In this document: positions 16,205-21,048 of the stretch, piece by piece
Position numbering within the stretch: the first letter of the stretch is position 1
Layout of the letters: every line of letters starts with the position of its first letter
IMG/VR virus record: IMGVR_UViG_3300025131_000374
Location: 1-25,625 of that record
Reading direction: 5' to 3' (one strand)
Length of the DNA stretch: 25,625 nucleotides
From: a virus
Program-made: the position numbers and the translations under genes
The notes under the pieces: generated by a model
The model's database searches: none
The model's input: only the letters and a program-made list of their open reading frames with translations
What the model was told of the DNA's origin: nothing

Positions 16205-16424
16205 TTTCTACTCCCTCTTTGATTTGGTTTATTTTAATTTCTAACATACTCAACCTCTCGTCAAGCTCTGCTAAACGCAAGTCTAGTTTCCTCCTTTCCT
16301 TTTTTCCAATCTCTCCAGACTTATTTCTTTTCATTTCCATATTAACTATCCTATCTCTCATTTCCTCCATGTTTTTAGGAGGTACTATATCTGGTGTGTG
16401 ACTCTTAATTTTATATTCTTTCAT
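16176..16424 (-). CDS. Small coiled-coil protein preceding the annealing protein
   Basis: From ATG 16424 this is an 82-residue, highly charged helical protein (MKEYKIKSHTPDIVPP, then Glu/Arg/Lys-rich heptads to EGVENANRRNKK). It overlaps the ERF gene by 29 bases. The frame stays open to a GTG at 16502, but that extension is AT-rich, with no ribosome site and unlike coding sequence. The chosen ATG also lacks an SD. A promoter-like pair (16433-16461) would start RNA within a few bases of it, so a leaderless message is possible. No family is recognised; a phage accessory or recombination-partner role is only a guess. Confidence 0.55.
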   Translation of the reverse strand: MKEYKIKSHTPDIVPPKNMEEMRDRIVNMEMKRNKSGEIGKKERRKLDLRLAELDERLSMLEIKINQIKEGVENANRRNKKY

Positions 16425-16432
16425 ATTTACGG

Positions 16433-16461
16433 ATATTACAGTAATAAAATTATTTTCGCAA
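16433..16461 (-). promoter_or_regulatory. Possible promoter for the annealing/primase genes
   Basis: On the minus strand TTGCGA (16461-16456) and TAATAT (16438-16433) are 17 bp apart, each matching four of six consensus bases. The predicted start point is next to the ATG at 16424. This lies in one of the few non-coding gaps of the operon. Confidence 0.3.
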
Positions 16462-16501
16462 TTCGTTTTACAAAAATCAAAAAACATGATATTTAAATAC
16501 A

Positions 16502-16566
16502 CTCATGTACTTTGCATGAGGATATTGAGTAACAACGAAATATCCGAATGCTTGTGCGAAGCACAA
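16502..16566. promoter_or_regulatory. Three hairpins in a row in an operon gap
   Basis: The gap between two minus-strand genes holds three short inverted repeats end to end: CTCATG/CATGAG (16502-16507, 16515-16520), GGATATT/AATATCC (16520-16526, 16539-16545) and TTGTGC-GAA-GCACAA (16552-16557, 16561-16566). None has a T-run, so they are not ordinary terminators. They may be RNA-processing or stability sites, or protein-binding sites. Confidence 0.5.
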
Positions 16567-16577
16567 CCCTTTAAAAC

Positions 16578-16847
16578 CTAACTTGCTTTCTCAAACACAC
16601 TTTCTACATAGTCTCCGCTGTAATTAAACATCTTTTCATCTTCTATAAATACATACCCAACATAAACTTTAGTAGTCCTGTACACTTCTACTGATACAGA
16701 CCAGTATTTCTTAATAGCTTTCCATGCTTTGTCAAAATCTTTTCCTTTATAAACAGGCAAGAAATCTGTCCCTTCGATAACCTGTATATAATATCCGTCG
16801 TCTGTAATCTTCTTAATCGCCCTTTTCGTTTCTTCTACTTTACGCAT
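16578..16847 (-). CDS. Hypothetical 89-aa protein
   Basis: The ATG at 16847 has AGGAGG seven bases upstream; two in-frame GTG codons directly before it are less well placed. The product is basic at its start (MRKVEETKRAIKKI) and then has alternating aromatic and polar residues (DGYYIQVIEG, FLPVYKGKDFDKAWKAI, TTKVYVGYVFIEDE), which suggests a small alpha/beta fold. It overlaps the upstream gene by eight bases. I recognise no family; it is probably an early phage gene. Confidence 0.6.
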   Translation of the reverse strand: MRKVEETKRAIKKITDDGYYIQVIEGTDFLPVYKGKDFDKAWKAIKKYWSVSVEVYRTTKVYVGYVFIEDEKMFNYSGDYVESVFEKAS

Positions 16848-17088
16848 CACCACCCCTCCTTAGAAAAGTAGTTAATGTCTCCGCCACCGTCTGTTGAATT
16901 GATGGAATACATTCTATATCCCACCTTCGACTCAGTTCTTCCTTCACCGCAGCCCATTGACAGTCCGAAAACCTTCTCTCGCACCACCTTTCAACATCTT
17001 GGCGAACAATGATATCAGCAAGGATTTCATCATCTTCACTAAGTTCTTTCAGTTTCCTATTGATAGAACTTTTTTTAGTCACAAGCAT
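16840..17088 (-). CDS. Hypothetical 82-aa protein
   Basis: A start at ATG 17088 with GGGAGG nine bases away gives a product reading MLVTKKSSINRKLKELSEDDEI at its start (here in one stretch of 22 shortened to MLVTKKSSINRKLKEL). A helical, Trp- and Cys-containing middle (RQDVERWCERRF, CQWAAVKEELSRRWD) follows. The frame is open up to 17205, but that upstream part is a shadow of the 40-aa gene in another frame. No family is recognised. It lies in the run of small overlapping genes and is probably translated with its neighbours. Confidence 0.6.
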   Translation of the reverse strand: MLVTKKSSINRKLKELSEDDEILADIIVRQDVERWCERRFSDCQWAAVKEELSRRWDIECIPSIQQTVAETLTTFLRRGGDA

Positions 17089-17089
17089 T

Positions 17090-17212
17090 TTATTTAACCT
17101 CCCTAAATTTTTCCCAAGCCAATTTTTTAGCCTCTTCCTCACAATAACCTTCTTCCAAAAATTCTTCATACAACCTTTCCAAATTACACTCTTGCCAATT
17201 TTCAAGACTCAT
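17090..17212 (-). CDS. Hypothetical 40-aa acidic protein
   Basis: A short gene with a strong ribosome site (GGGAGG, about six bases before the ATG) fits between its neighbours: it overlaps the upstream gene by 11 bases and stops two bases before the next ATG. The product starts MSLENWQECNLERLYEEF and is rich in Glu, Leu and Lys with two cysteines and two tryptophans, probably a helical hairpin. No family is recognised. Support comes from the SD and the exact fit. Confidence 0.55.
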   Translation of the reverse strand: MSLENWQECNLERLYEEFLEEGYCEEEAKKLAWEKFREVK

Positions 17213-17414
17213 CACTTTCCTCCCTTTCTAAAAATTCAGCTACCTTTTCACTAGGATCACCATTTGAATTTAACTCCAACCACATATCCATAGAACCTTG
17301 ATTTAAAATCAACTCGGCTACTGCACACTCAAGGTTGTATGTAATCTCACCATCTTTCTTATACTTGTGGTAATCGTTTTCCAAATTATTTTTCTTGATC
17401 ATTTCTTTAAACAA
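17202..17414 (-). CDS. Hypothetical 70-aa acidic protein
   Basis: The start is best taken as TTG at 17414, because AGGAGG lies exactly six bases before it; the first in-frame ATG (17402) would be 18 bases from that site. It begins after the stop of the upstream gene with one base between. The product is helical and acidic (ECAVAELILNQ, DMWLELNSNGDPSEKVAEFL), ending EESDES. No family is recognised. Use of TTG may lower its expression relative to its neighbours. Confidence 0.6.
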   Translation of the reverse strand: MFKEMIKKNNLENDYHKYKKDGEITYNLECAVAELILNQGSMDMWLELNSNGDPSEKVAEFLEREESDES

Positions 17415-17415
17415 T

Positions 17416-17676
17416 TTATTCCTCCTCCTCTAATAACTCTTTTACGGATTCAGTACCTGTAATCTGCCGAAGCTGACTGGTACAAGTTCCAGTAAATTTA
17501 TATTTTCTATCCTCCAACTTCAGCTTTAACTGATACTTCTTAAGCTCAAGTGGTTCAAGTTTCTTTTTCTTATTACGTAATTGTACTGACAATCTGTTGT
17601 ACTTTTCTAGTTCTCTAAGAAATCCTCTTAAGTTTTTCTTAAGTGGGATTCCATTTACTTCCTTTGGAATTTGCAT
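17416..17676 (-). CDS. Hypothetical 86-aa Lys/Glu-rich protein
   Basis: The ATG overlaps the stop of the DUF3846 gene (TAATG), so translation is coupled, with AAGGA further upstream. The protein is a long amphipathic helix (LRGFLRELEKYNRLSVQL and onwards, very rich in Lys and Leu). A short, more structured end follows (FTGTCTSQLRQITGTESV) and then an acidic tail EEEE. No membrane segment or known motif is seen. Confidence 0.55.
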   Translation of the reverse strand: MQIPKEVNGIPLKKNLRGFLRELEKYNRLSVQLRNKKKKLEPLELKKYQLKLKLEDRKYKFTGTCTSQLRQITGTESVKELLEEEE

Positions 17677-17966
17677 TATTTAAAATATCCTTCCTTCACT
17701 ATAATCACATCTCCTACAATGAAATCATCAGTAATAAAATTATTTCGATATAGTTTAGTTGCTTCTTCGTTTATTGGTTTTTCTTTCAACTTACCTTCCT
17801 CATCAAATACCAAAGTATCTCCATTCTCTAGCGTTGCTATTTCTATCAAACCTCCTACCAATTCTTGCATTTCTTCTAGTTCTATATCTCTTTTTATAAT
17901 ATGTATCTTTGAATTTCGCATTCCTTCATTTTTCAGTTTTGCATTTCGCATTTTTTCATTTTTCAT
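17676..17966 (-). CDS. DUF3846-like protein with repeat-derived N-terminus
   Basis: Residues ~38-90 match the DUF3846 pattern: GGLIEIATLENGDTLVFDEE, GKLKEKPINEEATKLY and DFIVGDVIIV. This small domain is frequent in phages and plasmids and of unknown function. The first 20 residues (MKNEK, MRNAKLKNEG, MRNSK) come from a 30-bp repeat that also occurs inside the gene at 18126-18941. A GGAG lies ten bases before the first ATG; ATG 17921 would give a protein without most of the repeat, but its AAGGA is too close to the start. It overlaps the upstream 31-aa gene by 11 bases. Confidence 0.75.
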   Translation of the reverse strand: MKNEKMRNAKLKNEGMRNSKIHIIKRDIELEEMQELVGGLIEIATLENGDTLVFDEEGKLKEKPINEEATKLYRNNFITDDFIVGDVIIVKEGYFK

Positions 17967-17975
17967 TTTTGCATT
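17914..17975. repeat. 30-bp tandem repeat, two copies
   Basis: Two 32-base units that share two bases (17914-17945 and 17944-17975) differ at three positions. The core is TTTCGCATTCCTTCATTTTT, continuing CAGTTTTGCATT. On the minus strand they encode the peptide MRNAKLKNEG at the start of the DUF3846 protein. A third copy is at 18841-18872. Confidence 0.85.
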
Positions 17976-18051
17976 TCTCCATAATTAAGAATAGTTTTTG
18001 TTCCTTGCATTTCTTTCCTCTTTTTCTGTATCTCCAAACTTGTAACAACAT
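17956..18051 (-). CDS. Hypothetical 31-aa basic microprotein
   Basis: The ATG at 18051 is preceded by AAAGGAGATTTTAAA, an excellent ribosome site that resembles the leaders of the genes further upstream. The product starts MLLQVWRYRKRGKKCKEQKL and ends EKCKNEK, is strongly basic and has two cysteines. Its end overlaps the repeat and the DUF3846 start, so translation is probably coupled. No family is recognised; it could also be a leader peptide for the next gene. Confidence 0.5.
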   Translation of the reverse strand: MLLQVWRYRKRGKKCKEQKLFLIMEKCKNEK

Positions 18052-18095
18052 TTTAAAATCTCCTTTCTTCTTTTATACTACAGTAAACTATAATA

Positions 18096-18129
18096 ATCAA
18101 TCGTTAAAAATAGTATCTTTTCTTTTTAT
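18096..18129. repeat. Inverted repeat 1, 3' arm
   Basis: On the minus strand this segment runs from the stop codon of the Cys-rich gene into the gap. It pairs with 18988-19019. Perfect core: AAAAATAGTATC on the plus strand (minus GATACTATTTTT). Flanking blocks ATAAAA/GAAA pair with two single-base bulges, and ATCAA pairs at the outer end. Confidence 0.75.
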
Positions 18130-18941
18130 CCTGCCATTTTTAAAAGGTTATTTTTTCCTGCTCCATGAACTTCTATTGCTATACTCTTTCCGTTTTTCCT
18201 TCCGTCGCATAGTCCACATTGGTTACATTGCACTTTCGGGAATGGGCAAAGAATTTCATTTTTTGTGATCTGTTCGTTTTCTCTTAATACTCGGAATGTT
18301 CGTTTTTTGTTTTGCCATGCTTGATCCGCTTGCCCTAGTGAGTTAGCGGAGACCATCAAAAAATCATGTATTGAAGCGTTTTTTTCTGGGTACTGATTTG
18401 TGTAACCCGTCAAAGCTCTTTTTTTCTTTTCATCCAACTTATTTTGAAAAGAATCTAAAACATGAAAAGGAACAGTTCCACTATCTCCATACGATCCATG
18501 CCTCTGACCTCGATCGTCAAAACTGGGATCGTCGTTGATCCTCTTTGCTAATTCTACGGGATCAATCTTTGGATAGTTTCTCTTTTTAAACGATCTGAAA
18601 ACCTGCAAAACAGATTGATAAATTGAAACATAACAGACACGATCTTTCGCTGTTTTTGCGTTCGGATCGTCGTTGATCTCGCCTGTTAACTTGCACGATC
18701 CGCATTGAAGATCGAGACCGTTTTTATTTGCGAGCATGGGATCAAGGTTCTTATTCAATATAAAAGTTTGCATCATATTTCCAGTTTTGCGATTTTTTGA
18801 CGGGGTTAAAATTTGAATAACTACAATCTCATCTTTTAAGTTTCGCATTCCTTCATTTTTCAGTTTCGCATTGTTATATTTAGAAGTTGTGAAACATGGT
18901 TTTCCGTCGTATATCACGAACCCGCTTTCTTTAATTCTCAT
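18126..18941 (-). CDS. Conserved phage Cys-cluster protein of unknown function
   Basis: The 271-residue protein begins after GGAGG nine bases upstream. Its body matches a pattern I associate with a widespread phage family of unknown function: a start like NRKTGNMMQTFIL, then QCGSCKLTG, RVCYVSIYQSVLQVFRSFKK and NYP, then SANSLGQADQAW and a C-terminal CPFPKVQCNQCGLCDG followed by IEVHGAGKNN. The two Cys clusters suggest a metal site (zinc or iron-sulfur). Residues ~23-36 (NNAKLKNEGMRNLK) are an in-frame insertion from the 30-bp repeat. The gene is enclosed by its own inverted repeat and lies in the GATC-rich block. It is the third gene from the presumed leftward promoters. Confidence 0.72.
   Translation of the reverse strand: MRIKESGFVIYDGKPCFTTSKYNNAKLKNEGMRNLKDEIVVIQILTPSKNRKTGNMMQTFILNKNLDPMLANKNGLDLQCGSCKLTGEINDDPNAKTAKDRVCYVSIYQSVLQVFRSFKKRNYPKIDPVELAKRINDDPSFDDRGQRHGSYGDSGTVPFHVLDSFQNKLDEKKKRALTGYTNQYPEKNASIHDFLMVSANSLGQADQAWQNKKRTFRVLRENEQITKNEILCPFPKVQCNQCGLCDGRKNGKSIAIEVHGAGKNNLLKMAG
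18841..18872. repeat. Third copy of the 30-bp repeat, inside a coding gene
   Basis: This copy differs from 17914-17945 at one of 32 bases. It sits in frame in the Cys-cluster gene and encodes NAKLKNEGMRN, as in the DUF3846 protein. Confidence 0.85.
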
Positions 18942-18963
18942 TTTTAAAACCTCCAGTTTTTAA
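18939..18963 (-). promoter_or_regulatory. Ribosome-site leader, copy 1
   Basis: On the minus strand AAAACTGGAGGTTTTAAAAA leads into the ATG. The same 22 bases (counting ATG) precede the gene at 19059-19736. TTAAAA/TTTTAA can form a weak A-U stem with the SD in its loop. Confidence 0.6.
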
Positions 18964-18987
18964 GATTTTTAAAAAAAACAATTTTGA

Positions 18988-19019
18988 ATAAAAGAAAGAT
19001 ACTATTTTTTTTTGTTGAT
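18988..19019. repeat. Inverted repeat 1, 5' arm
   Basis: This lies 46 bases before the ATG at 18941 and pairs with 18096-18129 across the whole gene. Its outer end overlaps repeat arm 2 (19013-19042) by seven bases. Confidence 0.75.
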
Positions 19020-19042
19020 CGCTCGTGTTGTCTGCATCCTCC
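19013..19042. repeat. Inverted repeat 2, 3' arm
   Basis: On the minus strand this arm starts 16 bases after the stop codon at 19059. It pairs with 19756-19784: GGAGGATGCA (10 of 10), ACA, CA, and AGCGATCAACA (11 of 11), with one bulge and three mismatches between them. Confidence 0.88.
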
Positions 19043-19058
19043 GAGAAAAAAGAAAAAA

Positions 19059-19736
19059 TTAACTATCTAAGATTGATCCGTTCAGTTCCTTTTCTGTCTC
19101 TTCGAGCTTGTCTTGTGTTGCCATCAAATCAAGCTCCAAACCTTTGATCTGATCTTTGAACTGGTCGATCTCTTTCGTTTTATTAATTAGAACTTGTTCA
19201 CGGCCTCGCATAATTCCCTGAAGATAATTTCTAACATCTTTTTTTGTTTTCCCGACGAACTCGATCATGATCTTATCTTTCGAGTAACTTTGGAAAAAAT
19301 CCTCAGAATGAAAAGAATTAATACCTTGATAAAAATCCTCCGTTCTCTTGATTTGATTCTCAAAATTTTTAGCAATCAAGACGAAACCCGTTTGGTCTTT
19401 AACTTCTTGATAATCAAATTCTCCGATACTATCAAATATTCGATCTCGTGATCTTTGGGTTTCTTTAGTTATGAATCTGAAGTGAGTATCGTTTTTTTGT
19501 ATGTATGTATTTTTTAAATTGAAACATTGAAAATATAATTCGCCGTCTAGCTGACTCGCATCGATTAGACGTTCTGTTTTTGGTGAGATCATCAATTCAT
19601 TTTTAACAATCGCATTGCATTTAGAAATAAATTGTTTCAGATAATTATGGGTAACGTTCTTACCTAAGAAGTTGAAGTGTATACTTTGTAAAAGTGTGGA
19701 GAACATACTTTGGAAAAATAAAGATACTTGTTTCAT
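19059..19736 (-). CDS. Hypothetical 225-aa protein with C-terminal coiled coil
   Basis: ATG 19736 is chosen because GGAGG lies nine bases before it in a leader shared with the gene downstream; the frame is open 12 codons further, but that part would run through the ribosome site. The N-terminus (MKQVSLFFQSMFSTLLQSI) is hydrophobic and could be amphipathic. The middle is mixed (DGELYFQCFNLKNTYIQ; FRFITKETQRSRDRIFDSIG). From about residue 155 the chain is a coiled coil (KTKEIDQFKDQIKGLELDL; TQDKLEETEKEL). No family is recognised. It is enclosed by inverted repeat 2 and rich in GATC sites. Confidence 0.65.
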   Translation of the reverse strand: MKQVSLFFQSMFSTLLQSIHFNFLGKNVTHNYLKQFISKCNAIVKNELMISPKTERLIDASQLDGELYFQCFNLKNTYIQKNDTHFRFITKETQRSRDRIFDSIGEFDYQEVKDQTGFVLIAKNFENQIKRTEDFYQGINSFHSEDFFQSYSKDKIMIEFVGKTKKDVRNYLQGIMRGREQVLINKTKEIDQFKDQIKGLELDLMATQDKLEETEKELNGSILDS

Positions 19737-19744
19737 TTTTAAAA

Positions 19745-19760
19745 CCTCCAGTTTTGGAGG
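19745..19760 (-). promoter_or_regulatory. Hairpin that covers the ribosome site of the 225-aa gene
   Basis: In the mRNA, CCTCCA-AAAC-TGGAGG forms a 6-bp stem whose 3' side is the SD of the gene at 19059-19736. Its 5' side (CCTCC) is the edge of inverted-repeat arm 19756-19784, so pairing of that arm with the distal arm at 19013-19042 would compete with this hairpin and free the SD. Confidence 0.6.
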
Positions 19761-19784
19761 ATGCAAACACAACAGCGATCAACA
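19756..19784. repeat. Inverted repeat 2, 5' arm
   Basis: This lies 19 bases before the ATG at 19736 and pairs with 19013-19042 across the gene. The next inverted-repeat arm (19788-19815) begins three bases away. Confidence 0.88.
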
Positions 19785-19787
19785 ACC

Positions 19788-19815
19788 CTGTCAGTCTGTA
19801 ACGTAACCCAGTTCC
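19788..19815. repeat. Inverted repeat 3, 3' arm
   Basis: On the minus strand this arm starts 11 bases after the stop at 19827. It matches the inverse of 20344-20371 at 23 of 28 positions, with two perfect blocks: TGTCAGTCT and ACCCAGTTC. Confidence 0.8.
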
Positions 19816-19826
19816 ATGAAAGAAAA

Positions 19827-20324
19827 CTACTGAGTTAAAACTTTTTTGACTCTATCATTTTCTAGCGTTCTCACTTCTAGAATATCTTCAAAATACTTTT
19901 TTCCGTCTTCTATTCTTTCCTTTAGTTCGTCAATGTACATGAGTTCCAGAACGCTGTAGTCTTCGCCTTTCTCTTTAATCCATGCAACCTCCGCAAAGCA
20001 ATCAATCGCCATCCCTTCCGCTTTTTTTCCGTAGTTGAATTCTTCAAAATAGCGACCATGAAAAGTCCGCATGTGCCATGGGAACTCGTCGTGTGGTGAT
20101 CCGTCTTTATTGGTGTGCGTCGCTAAGTTCCACACAACGTATTCAAGCTGGTCGCCAACCATACATAACACAAGAAGATGCTCCAGTGTAAATCTTAAAC
20201 CCGTTATAGTTTCCTCTGTTTCTGGGTCGACAAAATCATCAAGGATGCGATCCTCGTATATGAATGAATCAATGACAAATCTTTTTGTTGTGCTTTGATA
20301 TTGATATCCAGTTGGTTGTATCAT
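19827..20324 (-). CDS. Hypothetical 165-aa protein, first gene of the leftward operon
   Basis: The ATG at 20324 has GGAG nine bases upstream. The protein starts MIQPTGYQYQSTTKRFVIDS and is acidic, with an aromatic-rich centre (VVWNLATHTNKDGSPHDEF, PWHMRTFHGRYFEEFNYG), a block rich in Ala, Cys and Ile (AIDCFAEVAWIKEKG) and a helical end. His, Asp and Glu residues are frequent, but I cannot define a catalytic motif. No family is recognised. It follows two promoter-like sites and a 150-base leader, so it should be among the first genes expressed; an anti-host role would be a guess. Confidence 0.65.
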   Translation of the reverse strand: MIQPTGYQYQSTTKRFVIDSFIYEDRILDDFVDPETEETITGLRFTLEHLLVLCMVGDQLEYVVWNLATHTNKDGSPHDEFPWHMRTFHGRYFEEFNYGKKAEGMAIDCFAEVAWIKEKGEDYSVLELMYIDELKERIEDGKKYFEDILEVRTLENDRVKKVLTQ

Positions 20325-20334
20325 TTTATGATCT

Positions 20335-20351
20335 CCAGTTTTGAGAACTGG
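20335..20351 (-). promoter_or_regulatory. Hairpin next to the ribosome site of the 165-aa gene
   Basis: In the mRNA, CCAGTT-CTCAA-AACTGG forms a 6-bp stem whose 3' side includes the first two bases of the SD (GGAG). Its 5' side belongs to inverted-repeat arm 20344-20371, so pairing with the distal arm would disrupt it, as in the next gene. Confidence 0.5.
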
Positions 20352-20371
20352 GTCACTTTATAGACTGACAA
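20344..20371. repeat. Inverted repeat 3, 5' arm
   Basis: This lies 20 bases before the ATG at 20324 and pairs with 19788-19815 across the gene. Confidence 0.8.
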
Positions 20372-20497
20372 GATTTTTTCGAATGTAAAAGAACGGTTAC
20401 TTTCAATTAAGAAACTCAATCAATTTTGAACATGGTCTTTAATTGGTTAATCCAAGATCGCTATCACCTAAAAAAACCTTACAAAAAACCATACCTA

Positions 20498-20525
20498 ATA
20501 CTACCATACTGATAGATAGGGTCAA
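20498..20525 (-). promoter_or_regulatory. Leftward promoter-like site proximal to the operon
   Basis: On the minus strand TTGACC (20525-20520, five of six) is 16 bp from TAGTAT (20503-20498, four of six). A transcript from here would have a leader of about 165 bases before the ATG at 20324, containing an inverted repeat and repeat arm 3. Confidence 0.45.
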
Positions 20526-20632
20526 TAGACGTAGGAAACTATTTCACTTTCTTGGATGGTAGTAGATGTACGATAATACTGTAGTAATTAAGTTTTCATT
20601 CAGAAAAAAAATTAAACGTCAAGAGAAGAAAT

Positions 20633-20661
20633 AAAATAATATACGTATATATACTTGACAA
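20633..20661 (-). promoter_or_regulatory. Leftward promoter-like site with palindromic spacer
   Basis: On the minus strand TTGTCA (20661-20656, five of six) is 17 bp from TATTTT (20638-20633, four of six). The spacer contains the perfect 12-bp palindrome ATATACGTATAT (20639-20650), a possible operator. Confidence 0.4.
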
Positions 20662-20765
20662 AATGCGATCCTTTAATAGAGGCGATCTGAGATGTCGTTT
20701 TTTCCAACGTACTATCACATTGGAGCGTGTCCGATCTCTTAACAGGCGGCTCCTATGCAGTTTCC

Positions 20766-20904
20766 ACAACATATAGTATGATCTGATAACACATGCACTA
20801 TATATGGTACTACTACATATAGTATGCTCCTATAAAATATGCACTACATATTGTGCTACTACATATTGTGCTTTCGCATTATCGCAACCACTACATATGG
20901 TATG
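20766..20904. repeat. Six-copy short repeat array with alternating spacing
   Basis: Six copies of a 14-15 base motif, consensus ACTACATAT-N-GT(A/G)(T/C)(G), start at 20766, 20797, 20812, 20843, 20858 and 20890. The steps are 31, 15, 31, 15 and 32 bases, so the array has a 46-base super-period with two motifs per period. The motif is a partial palindrome (ACTACATATAGT against ACTATATGTAGT). The spacers differ. This looks like a binding array for a replication initiator, repressor or segregation protein. Confidence 0.8.
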
Positions 20905-20919
20905 ATCATCTCGCATGAG

Positions 20920-20969
20920 ATTATGTGAGCATGGTCCCCTCAAATTATGTGAGTGCGATCGACTCACAT
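20920..20969. repeat. ATGTGAG direct and inverted repeats
   Basis: ATTATGTGAG occurs at 20920-20929 and 20944-20953 (24 bases apart). The second copy is also the left half of a palindrome, ATGTGAGT-GCGATCG-ACTCACAT (20947-20969), centred on CGATCG. It is probably a protein-binding site. Confidence 0.7.
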
Positions 20970-21010
20970 TTGTTTTCGCATTTTATTCGTCATACTTTCG
21001 CTAAATTTTC

Positions 21011-21048
21011 GCCGCGGCTGCCCACAGCTCGCTTCGCTCGCTGCGGCT
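21011..21048. other. GC-rich patch with inverted ends
   Basis: A short GC-rich island in AT-rich surroundings runs from GCCGCGGCTG to GCTGCGGCT. GCCGC and GCGGC at its ends can pair, and GCTCGC is repeated directly inside. Its base composition is unlike the flanks, so it may be a hairpin, a binding site or a foreign fragment. Confidence 0.45.

Noticed and set aside
16425-16502. N-terminal extension of the coiled-coil gene to GTG 16502
   Set aside because: The stretch is AT-rich, has no SD and contains a promoter-like pair; the translated residues look random.
17089-17205. Upstream extension of the 82-aa gene
   Set aside because: It is the shadow of a 40-aa gene with its own SD, and the ATG at 17088 has a proper SD.
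20655-20690. Rightward promoter at the perfect TTGACA
   Set aside because: No acceptable -10 box occurs 15-19 bases downstream; the same bases fit a leftward promoter better.
20663-20776. 37-codon frame in the control region
   Set aside because: No ribosome site, runs into the repeat array, and its codons do not resemble the phage's genes.
20766-20904. Short CRISPR array
   Set aside because: Units are only 14-15 bases, vary between copies, are partly palindromic and alternate 15/31 in spacing with hardly any spacer in every second gap; no cas-like gene is present.
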